A program made the position numbers and the translations under genes. A stretch of 47,675 nucleotides of DNA from Erysipelotrichaceae bacterium (lineage in GTDB: Bacteria > Bacillota_I > Bacilli_A > Erysipelotrichales > Coprobacillaceae). The stretch spans positions 1-47,675 of the forward strand of contig JAJQFG010000107.1 in the NCBI GenBank assembly GCA_021201315.1. Reading direction: 5' to 3'. This document shows, in pieces, positions 34,727 through 41,509 of the stretch (position 1 is the first letter of the stretch; each line of letters starts with the position of its first letter). Below the pieces are notes generated by a model, which was given only the letters and a program-made list of their open reading frames with translations, was not told where the DNA came from and did no database searches.

Positions 34727-35270
34727 ATATTTTACGTGTTAATTTTAATATAAGTTTAGCTTCTTGCTGAGCTGATATATTATTAGGCATTTCTAACCAC
34801 TCTAATAATAAATGATAAGCACCATGGGTTACAAATGACAGCGATGTATTCTTTTCTTCACTAGATAAATCTGAAGTTTTTTCATGAAGTAATGATTCAA
34901 TCATAGGAATAGAAAATAAACGAGAAGCAAAATCGATATCTGTATTATTTTTCATCAGTAATAAGGCTAATTCAGAATTATTCTTAGCATATTCAAAACA
35001 AAGAGCGACTTTGTTTTGAACACTCTGTTGATCATTAAAATCAGATTCCAATAATTTCTTTTCAATGGTTGAAAGAAATCGATTGGATAATTCATTTAAA
35101 ACATCATATTGACTGCCATAATAATGATAGAAGGTACTTCTGTTAATAGAAGCTAGTTGACATAACTCAGATATAGACATCGCATGAATAGGTTTTGTCT
35201 TCGCAAGCTTGATAAATGCATCATAGATTTTATTTTTTGTTTTATTAATTCTTTGTTCGTATTGATTCAT
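34722..35270 (-). CDS. TetR-family transcriptional regulator (second copy)
   Basis: 182 residues from the ATG at 35270, which has GGAGG five bases upstream; the longer frame to 35324 has no site and would cross the operator region. HTH at about 25-60 (MSISELCQLASINRSTFYHYYGSQ) and a short helical C-terminal domain with LLLEWLE. It is related to the TetR at 618-1151 in both domains. It is divergent from the TSUP-polyprenol-kinase fusion gene, whose promoter region contains a CAACA-CA-TGTTG palindrome, so it probably represses that gene. Confidence 0.88.
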   Translation of the reverse strand: MNQYEQRINKTKNKIYDAFIKLAKTKPIHAMSISELCQLASINRSTFYHYYGSQYDVLNELSNRFLSTIEKKLLESDFNDQQSVQNKVALCFEYAKNNSELALLLMKNNTDIDFASRLFSIPMIESLLHEKTSDLSSEEKNTSLSFVTHGAYHLLLEWLEMPNNISAQQEAKLILKLTRKIL

Positions 35271-35318
35271 CATTTCCTCCATAAACAACAATTTGACTAT
35301 TTTTGTTGGTTGCATAAT

Positions 35319-35330
35319 CAACACATGTTG
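35319..35330. promoter_or_regulatory. Likely TetR operator (CAACA-CA-TGTTG)
   Basis: CAACACATGTTG at 35319-35330, five-base arms extended imperfectly to eight, between the divergent tetR and TSUP fusion genes. A looser CAACA...TGTTG pair flanks 35285-35309. The same half-sites occur at 1208-1246. Confidence 0.55.
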
Positions 35331-35359
35331 TTTATGATTATAACATAGAGAGAAAGGAA

Positions 35360-36871
35360 ATGGCGCTTTTTATGGAATATTTTTGGTATATTGTAGCAGC
35401 TGCTGGAGCAGGTATTGGAACAGGTCTTGCAGGCTTATCAGCTGCAACTGTCATGGTGCCTATATTAATTGTATTGTGTCCATCCTTTGGTGGATATTAT
35501 GGAGCTTATCAAGCTACCGCAATTGCGTTAGCCTCAGATATATTAGGATCAGCAGTCACATCATATACATATGCGAAAAATAAGAATATTGATTTAAAAC
35601 ATGGGTGGGTCATGATGGCATGTATTATTGCTTTAAGTTCAGTAGGTAGTTATGTGGCTTATATTGTTGGGAATGTAGTATTAGGTGGATTTACTTTATT
35701 TTTGACTTTTTGTATTGGTATCCGTTTTATTATCAAACCTGATACTTCTAAAAAAGGTGCTAGTGCTTCTAATGTGAGATTAGGACTCAAAGAAGTTATT
35801 ATTTCGATATTTTTTGGTTTTACAATTGGCTTTGGTACTGGTTTTGTTGGTACTGGTGGAGGTATGATGATGCTTGTGGTATTTACAGCATTTTTAGGTT
35901 ACGACCTAAAAACGGCTGTTGGTACAAGTACATTTATTATGACTTTTACAGCATTAATTGGTTTTGTGGCTCATTCTATGATTAATCCTGCTATTGTTTT
36001 AGAAAGATGGAATGCTCTTATTATATGCATCGTTGTAGCAACTACAGCTTCACTTGTATCAGCAAGGTTTGCTAATAGAGTGGATAATAAAACTGTAGGT
36101 TTAACAACTGGTATTATTTTAACGATATTAGGGGCTTGTATGATTTATTTGAATTATTTTGTAGATATGCAGTTACCTGTTATAGTTACTGAAATTTTAT
36201 ATACATTAGGTATTTTAGTTGTATTTTTGATTGTAGCAGTAGCTATTGCATTATTGTTGTTTAAAGTATTTCATATTGGTGGTGAAGTTAGAAGAAAGAT
36301 ATTACATACGATTTCTTTTTTGATTATATTAGTCATTATGGTAACATCAATGCATTGGTATGTACCAGCTATTATTTGTATTATTTTTACTGTAGTTGTT
36401 TATCCAATATTATGTTTCTTTGAAAATCATCCTTTGTACAAAGATCTGTTTCAACAAAGAAATAATGGTGAAGTCAAGAAGAGTTTGATATTATTATTTG
36501 GAAATGCGACGCTATTGATTACTTTATTTTGGGGTATATTGAGTTCAGAACTAACAGTTATTGCTTCAATATTAGCTTGGGGTTTAGGTGATGAAACTGC
36601 AGCTTTGATTGGTAAAAGTTATGGTAAACATCATATTCCTATTAATGATCATAAAAAGACATATGAAGGAAGTATTGCAATGTGTATAGTCGCTTTTATA
36701 GCGATTGTTATAACGTTGTATATTGGACATGTAAGTTTGCTGAAATCTGTTTTAGTAGCCTTAATAGGTAGTATTGGAGCAACTGTTATAGAAGCTATTA
36801 GTATTAAAGGTTATGATACAGTAACGGTTTCTTTTGTAACATCAATTATTATATTTATTATGTTGCATTAA
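35360..36871 (+). CDS. TSUP transporter fused to a polyprenol/dolichol-kinase-like domain
   Basis: 503 residues, polytopic throughout. Residues 1-265 are a TauE/SafE (TSUP) permease with its two internal repeats (GIGTGLAGLSAATVMVP; FGTGFVGTGGGMMMLVV), a family exporting sulfonates, sulfite or related anions. Residues about 275-503 resemble the CTP-dependent polyprenol/phytol/dolichol kinase family: RRKILH (311-316), GDETAALIGKSYGKHHI (410-426), KKTYEGS (432-438) and GATVIEAISIKGYDTVTV near the end. Both halves look intact. The fusion suggests transport coupled to lipid-alcohol phosphorylation. The site before the ATG (AAAGGA) is very close; the ATG at 35372 is an alternative. Confidence 0.82.
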   Translation: MALFMEYFWYIVAAAGAGIGTGLAGLSAATVMVPILIVLCPSFGGYYGAYQATAIALASDILGSAVTSYTYAKNKNIDLKHGWVMMACIIALSSVGSYVAYIVGNVVLGGFTLFLTFCIGIRFIIKPDTSKKGASASNVRLGLKEVIISIFFGFTIGFGTGFVGTGGGMMMLVVFTAFLGYDLKTAVGTSTFIMTFTALIGFVAHSMINPAIVLERWNALIICIVVATTASLVSARFANRVDNKTVGLTTGIILTILGACMIYLNYFVDMQLPVIVTEILYTLGILVVFLIVAVAIALLLFKVFHIGGEVRRKILHTISFLIILVIMVTSMHWYVPAIICIIFTVVVYPILCFFENHPLYKDLFQQRNNGEVKKSLILLFGNATLLITLFWGILSSELTVIASILAWGLGDETAALIGKSYGKHHIPINDHKKTYEGSIAMCIVAFIAIVITLYIGHVSLLKSVLVALIGSIGATVIEAISIKGYDTVTVSFVTSIIIFIMLH

Positions 36872-36873
36872 AA

Positions 36874-36898
36874 AAATAATCCATTTAATGGATTATTT
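36874..36898. terminator. Bidirectional terminator
   Basis: Stem AAATAATCCAT (36874-36884), loop TTA, stem ATGGATTATTT (36888-36898), between the convergent TSUP fusion and MFS genes. Confidence 0.85.
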
Positions 36899-36902
36899 CT
36901 TA

Positions 36903-38126
36903 TTAAATAGTTTTCATATTTTTAACAATATTTAATCCTATTATTGCTAAGATTGCTATAACTAAACCTATCATAAAGATTAAACTATATGATGCAGTAA
37001 AATCATAAATATAACCAATGATAGTTACTGCAAACGCTGCACCAAAGTTACAACCAAATGTTATCCATGAATAAGAAGATGAGTAATTATCACTACCAAA
37101 GAAAATTCTTGTCATAATAGCAAGTCCAACGGCACAAACAGAGTAAATAGCACCAAATAAGAATGCTGCAATTAATAATATATACTCATTTTTAAACACC
37201 ATAAACATAATGAGTGCTAATATATTAATGGCTATCATAGCATAAACTGATTTTATAATACCTATCATATCTGAAAGTATACCAATCAAGAATTTAGAAC
37301 AAATATTACCAATCATAGTTGCTGATAACATTAAAGATCCTAAAGTAGCAGTAAAACCAATACTTAAAGCATATGTAGGTAAATGAGAAGACATAGCTGT
37401 AATAGCATTTAATATAATTGCAATGATAAAGAACATAATAAATTTAGGTTGAAGAACTTTAAATTTTATTTCATCTTCTAATTGTAATTCTTTTAATGAA
37501 ACACTTGTTTTGCTTTCATACTCTTTCTTATAAGGTAATCGCCCTTCATCTTCAGGTCTTATTTTAAAAGGAAATAATAAGAAAGGCAAAACTAATACAA
37601 AACTTAAAATAGCTACCACAAAATAAGTATTTTCCCATCCAATAGATTCAATTAAATTTGTAAACACTGGTGATAAAACAGCACCACCCACACCACTAAA
37701 ACAAAAAGTTATCGAGGTGGCTAAACCATTCTGTTTATATATCCAATTATTAATAATAATAGTAACAGGAATTGCACCATACATCGCTGCACCGATACCT
37801 CTTATTATCCCTAAAATATAAAACAAAATAATATGATGAGACAATCCCATTGCAAAAGTAGACAAGCTCGTAAGGCTTACGCCTATCAATACCATTAACT
37901 TTAAAGGAACTTTTTTGATGATTTGAGGAACAAATAAAGCTGTTAAAGCAGTTGCCAATAAACAAAATGTCGCATGTAAAGTAAATGTTCCTTGTGATAC
38001 GCCTAATGCTGTTGATACAGGTGTATAAAATACACCGACCGTATTCACAACTATGCCAACACTACTAGCAGCAATTAAACAACAACATGCAACAATAATC
38101 CAATACTTAATACCACTATTTTTCAT
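36903..38126 (-). CDS. MFS transporter (copy 1)
   Basis: 407 residues, twelve predicted membrane helices with a central loop around residue 195-220. The start at 38126 follows GAGGTG by six bases; an in-frame ATG 54 bases upstream lacks a site. It resembles the oxalate/formate antiporter-like (OFA/MCT-type) branch of MFS, with residues SSVGIVVNTVGVFYTPVSTALGVSQG in helix 1-2. Substrate unknown. A close paralogue lies just upstream in the same direction. Confidence 0.88.
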   Translation of the reverse strand: MKNSGIKYWIIVACCCLIAASSVGIVVNTVGVFYTPVSTALGVSQGTFTLHATFCLLATALTALFVPQIIKKVPLKLMVLIGVSLTSLSTFAMGLSHHIILFYILGIIRGIGAAMYGAIPVTIIINNWIYKQNGLATSITFCFSGVGGAVLSPVFTNLIESIGWENTYFVVAILSFVLVLPFLLFPFKIRPEDEGRLPYKKEYESKTSVSLKELQLEDEIKFKVLQPKFIMFFIIAIILNAITAMSSHLPTYALSIGFTATLGSLMLSATMIGNICSKFLIGILSDMIGIIKSVYAMIAINILALIMFMVFKNEYILLIAAFLFGAIYSVCAVGLAIMTRIFFGSDNYSSSYSWITFGCNFGAAFAVTIIGYIYDFTASYSLIFMIGLVIAILAIIGLNIVKNMKTI

Positions 38127-38177
38127 GTAATACACCTCATTTAATATATTGTAGCTTATATATAAATGATTGTCTAA

Positions 38178-38201
38178 CAAAAAAAGGACTTCAAAGTCCT
38201 T
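38178..38201 (-). terminator. Terminator of MFS copy 2
   Basis: On the minus strand: stem AAGGACTT, loop TG, stem AAGTCCTT, then a seven-T run (plus-strand A-run 38178-38185). Confidence 0.8.
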
Positions 38202-38204
38202 GTA

Positions 38205-39440
38205 TTATAACGTTTTCATGTTTTTAACAATATTGATTGATATGATGGTTGCTATGGCAATGACTAAACACATGACGAATATTAAAGCATAAGAAGCGGT
38301 AAAATCATAAATATAACCAATAATCGTAACAGCAAAAGCACCACCAAAGTTAGAAGCAAATGTAATATTAGAATATGCAGTTGAATAATTTTCAGTACCA
38401 AAGAAAACTCTTGTCATAATCGCTAATCCAACAGCACAAACAGAATAAATGGCACCAAATAAGAAAGCGGAAATTAATAAAGTATATTCAGTTTTAAATA
38501 ACATAAACATAACTAATGCTATCATATTAACAGCAATCATAGTAAATACTGATTTAACAATACCAATTGCATCTGAAAGTATACCAATTAAGAATTTAGA
38601 ACAAATATTACCAATCATAGATGCAGATAACATTAAAGAACCTAATGTAGATGTAAACCCAATACTTAAAGCATATGTTGGTAAATGTGATGCCATACCT
38701 GGAATAGCATTAATAAATATAGCTACCAAAAAGAATATAATAAACTTTGGTTGCATAATATTAAATTTCTTATCTTCTTCTCCCTCAAATTTTATTTCAC
38801 TCATAGGTAAATCTGCTTCACTTTCATACTCCTTACCATATGGTAATCTTCCTTCTTCCTCTGGTCTATTTTTAAAAGGAAATAGTACAAATGGTAAAGC
38901 TAAAATCAATGTAATAATTGCAACTACAAAATACGTTGATTCCCATCCAATAGATTCAATCAAACTTGTAAACACTGGTGACAAAACAGCTCCAGCAACA
39001 CCACTAAAACATAAAGCTAATGAAGTAGCTAAACCATTTTGTTTATAAAACCAATTGTTAATAATAGTTGTAACAGGCATAACACCATATAATGCAGCAC
39101 CAATACCTCTAATAACACCTAAAATATAAAATAACATAATATTATGAGAAAATCCCATCGCAAAAGTTGAACCAGCTGTAAGCACAGTTCCAATTAATAC
39201 CATTAATTTTAAAGGTAACTTTTTCATAACACCAGGAACAAACAATGCTGTAATTGCAGTTGCTAATAAACAAAATGTTGCATGTAATGTAAATGTTCCT
39301 TGTGATACAGCTAATGCAGTTGATACAGGTGTATAAAATACGCCAATTGTATTGACTACAATACCTATACTGCTAGCTGTAACTAAACAACAACATATCA
39401 GTATAATCCAATATTTTATACCACTATTTCTCTTTTCCGT
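38205..39440 (-). CDS. MFS transporter (copy 2) with ACG in place of the start codon
   Basis: The frame is open for 411 codons and matches copy 1 along its whole length, beginning xEKRNSGIKYWIILICCCL versus MKNSGIKYWIIVACCCL. Where copy 1 has ATG, this gene has ACG (39438-39440), nine bases after a strong GAGGAGG site. There is no other ATG, GTG or TTG before the second membrane helix; the first ATG in frame is at 39245, which would remove about 65 residues and two helices. Either ACG is used as a rare start, or a single T-to-C change has silenced an otherwise intact gene. The remaining sequence shows no frameshift or stop. Confidence 0.8.
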   Translation of the reverse strand, partial: TEKRNSGIKYWIILICCCLVTASSIGIVVNTIGVFYTPVSTALAVSQGTFTLHATFCLLATAITALFVPGVMKKLPLKLMVLIGTVLTAGSTFAMGFSHNIMLFYILGVIRGIGAALYGVMPVTTIINNWFYKQNGLATSLALCFSGVAGAVLSPVFTSLIESIGWESTYFVVAIITLILALPFVLFPFKNRPEEEGRLPYGKEYESEADLPMSEIKFEGEEDKKFNIMQPKFIIFFLVAIFINAIPGMASHLPTYALSIGFTSTLGSLMLSASMIGNICSKFLIGILSDAIGIVKSVFTMIAVNMIALVMFMLFKTEYTLLISAFLFGAIYSVCAVGLAIMTRVFFGTENYSTAYSNITFASNFGGAFAVTIIGYIYDFTASYALIFVMCLVIAIATIISINIVKNMKTL

Positions 39441-39563
39441 GACTCAAATCCTCCTCTATTATCTTTATTTTATAATAGAAATGTAACGATGTCTAATGCT
39501 TATAATAAATATTATATTATTCTTTTAAGGAATGATACACAATATGCGAAAATATAAAATGCA

Positions 39564-39593
39564 TTGACATAAAGTCGCGTTAATGGTTATAAT
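39564..39593 (+). promoter_or_regulatory. Strong promoter of the COG2509 flavoprotein gene
   Basis: TTGACA (39564-39569), 18-base spacer, TATAAT (39588-39593): both boxes match consensus. The leader to the start is about 37 bases and contains a small hairpin (39613-39628) followed by seven Ts. Confidence 0.75.
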
Positions 39594-39636
39594 TACATAG
39601 GTTATATTTTTTGCCCAGGAAATGAGGCGTTTTTTT

Positions 39637-41058
39637 ATGCAAAAAGAGTATGATGTTATTGTTGTTGGTGCGGGGCCAGCAGGAATAATGACAAGTTATG
39701 AATTATATTTAAAGAATCCAAGTTTAAAAGTATTATTGATTGATAAAGGTCATGATGTGATGTATCGTCATTGCCCTATTAAAGATAAAAAAGTTAAAAC
39801 TTGTCCAAAGATTAAAGATCATGAACCAGGATGTTTACCTGCATGCTCTATTACATCTGGATTTGGTGGAGCTGGAGCTTATTCTGATGGTAAGTTTAAT
39901 ATTACAAGTGAATTTGGTGGCTGGTTAACAGATTACATGGATAATGATACTGTTGAAGAAGTGATTCATTATGTAGATGATCTTTATTTAAAACATGGAG
40001 CTACCAAAGAAATTACTGATCCTACAACTGATAAGATAAGAGAAATTGAAAGAAGAGGCTATGCAGTTGGATTAAAGTTATTGCGAGCAAAAGTAAGACA
40101 TTTAGGAACAGAAGAAAATTTAAGAATTATGACAGATATGTCTAATGAGTTAAAACCTCATATTGATGAGGTTTTTAAGACAACTGTTAAAGATATTGTT
40201 GTAGAAGATAACCATGTTAGAGGGATTATTTTAGAAGATGGTACAATAGTTAAATCTAATTATGTTGTATTGGTACCTGGAAGAGATGGTTCTACTTGGT
40301 TAACAAAGGTTTTAAAGAATCAAGGATTAGAGTTACATAATAATCAGGTTGATATTGGTGTTAGAGTTGAGACAAGTAATATTGTAATGGATGAAATTAA
40401 TAAGAACTTATATGAAGGCAAGTTTATCTATAACACATCTGTAGGTACAAAAGTTAGAACTTTCTGTTCTAACCCTAGTGGACATGTTGTTATAGAGAAT
40501 CATTCAGGAACGATGTTAGCTAATGGTCATGCTTATCACGATCCTAAATTAGGTAGTCAAAACACCAACTTTGCAATTTTGGTATCTCATGAATTTAGTG
40601 AACCATTTAATGAACCAAATGAATTTGCTCATGAAATTGCAAGATTGGCGAATAAATTATCAAATGGAAGTATCATTGTTCAAAGATATGGAGATATCAA
40701 AAAAGGCAGACGAACAACGCCTAAACGTTTAAAAGAAGGTTATACAACACCTACATTACCTGAAGCAGTTCCTGGTGATTTGGGTTTGGTTTTACCTTAT
40801 AATACTATGCAATCTATCATTGAAATGATAGAAGCTTTAGATCATGTCACCCCTGGTATTGCCAATGATCATACATTATTATATGGTGTAGAAGCTAAAT
40901 TCTATTCTGCTAGACCAGTTGTAAGAGAAGGCTTTGAAAGTGAAATCGATGGTTTGTACGTTGGTGGCGATGGTGCAGGTCTTACAAGAGGATTAGCACA
41001 AGCAGGAGCCAATGGTATATTGATTGCTAGACATATATTAGAGGATATGGAAAAATAG
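39637..41058 (+). CDS. FAD-dependent dehydrogenase (COG2509 type)
   Basis: 473 residues. FAD-binding loop VIVVGAGPAGIMTSYEL near the N-terminus, then a Cys-rich block (HCPIKDKKVKTCPKI, CLPACSIT) and SGFGGAGAYSDGKFN, and the C-terminal GGDGAGLTRGLAQAGANG that closes the FAD site. This is the pattern of the uncharacterized COG2509 dehydrogenases. The five-Cys block near residues 47-75 could hold a metal or act in thiol redox; not determinable here. Start at 39637: GAGG nine bases upstream; the ATG at 39622 overlaps that site. A GNAT gene follows in 12 bases. Confidence 0.87.
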   Translation: MQKEYDVIVVGAGPAGIMTSYELYLKNPSLKVLLIDKGHDVMYRHCPIKDKKVKTCPKIKDHEPGCLPACSITSGFGGAGAYSDGKFNITSEFGGWLTDYMDNDTVEEVIHYVDDLYLKHGATKEITDPTTDKIREIERRGYAVGLKLLRAKVRHLGTEENLRIMTDMSNELKPHIDEVFKTTVKDIVVEDNHVRGIILEDGTIVKSNYVVLVPGRDGSTWLTKVLKNQGLELHNNQVDIGVRVETSNIVMDEINKNLYEGKFIYNTSVGTKVRTFCSNPSGHVVIENHSGTMLANGHAYHDPKLGSQNTNFAILVSHEFSEPFNEPNEFAHEIARLANKLSNGSIIVQRYGDIKKGRRTTPKRLKEGYTTPTLPEAVPGDLGLVLPYNTMQSIIEMIEALDHVTPGIANDHTLLYGVEAKFYSARPVVREGFESEIDGLYVGGDGAGLTRGLAQAGANGILIARHILEDMEK

Positions 41059-41070
41059 AGCAGAGATAGT

Positions 41071-41481
41071 ATGATAGCATATACAGAAGATAAAATATTT
41101 AACCAAGAACAAGTTCAACAATTATTCTTATCAGTAAACTGGATATCAGGACAATATCCAAAACGTTTATATAAGGCTTTGATGCATTCATCAACAGTTA
41201 TAACGGCATGGGATAATGATCAATTAGTAGGACTTATAAGAGTATTAGATGATAGTGAAATGGTGGCTTATGTACATTATGTATTAGTACATCCATCATA
41301 TCAGGGACAAGGTATAGCAAGTCATCTTATTCAGTTGGTTAAAGATAAATATAAAGATTATCTTTATATTGAAGTTATGCCTGAAGAAAGCAAGAATGCA
41401 TCATTTTATCAAAAATATGGTTTTGAATTAATGAGTGATGGTGTAGCTATGCAGATATGTAATTTTAATAACAAGGAATAA
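41071..41481 (+). CDS. GNAT-family N-acetyltransferase
   Basis: 136 residues. The acetyl-CoA motif VHPSYQGQGIASHLIQLV (about 84-101), the preceding beta strand VAYVHYVLV and the C-terminal NASFYQKYGFE are typical of GNAT proteins. Acceptor unknown. A GAG-rich region precedes the start, 12 bases after the flavoprotein stop, so they form one operon and end at a shared terminator. Confidence 0.9.
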   Translation: MIAYTEDKIFNQEQVQQLFLSVNWISGQYPKRLYKALMHSSTVITAWDNDQLVGLIRVLDDSEMVAYVHYVLVHPSYQGQGIASHLIQLVKDKYKDYLYIEVMPEESKNASFYQKYGFELMSDGVAMQICNFNNKE

Positions 41482-41504
41482 AGCAGAGGTTAGTCCTCTG
41501 CTTT
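41480..41504. terminator. Bidirectional terminator
   Basis: Stem AAAGCAGAGG (41480-41489), loop TTAGT, stem CCTCTGCTTT (41495-41504), between the convergent GNAT and helicase genes. Confidence 0.85.
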
Positions 41505-41509
41505 TGAAC

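Noticed and set aside
38449-39048. 199-codon open frame on the plus strand
   Set aside because: It is entirely antisense to MFS copy 2, whose codons explain it, and it has no ribosome binding site or recognisable domain.
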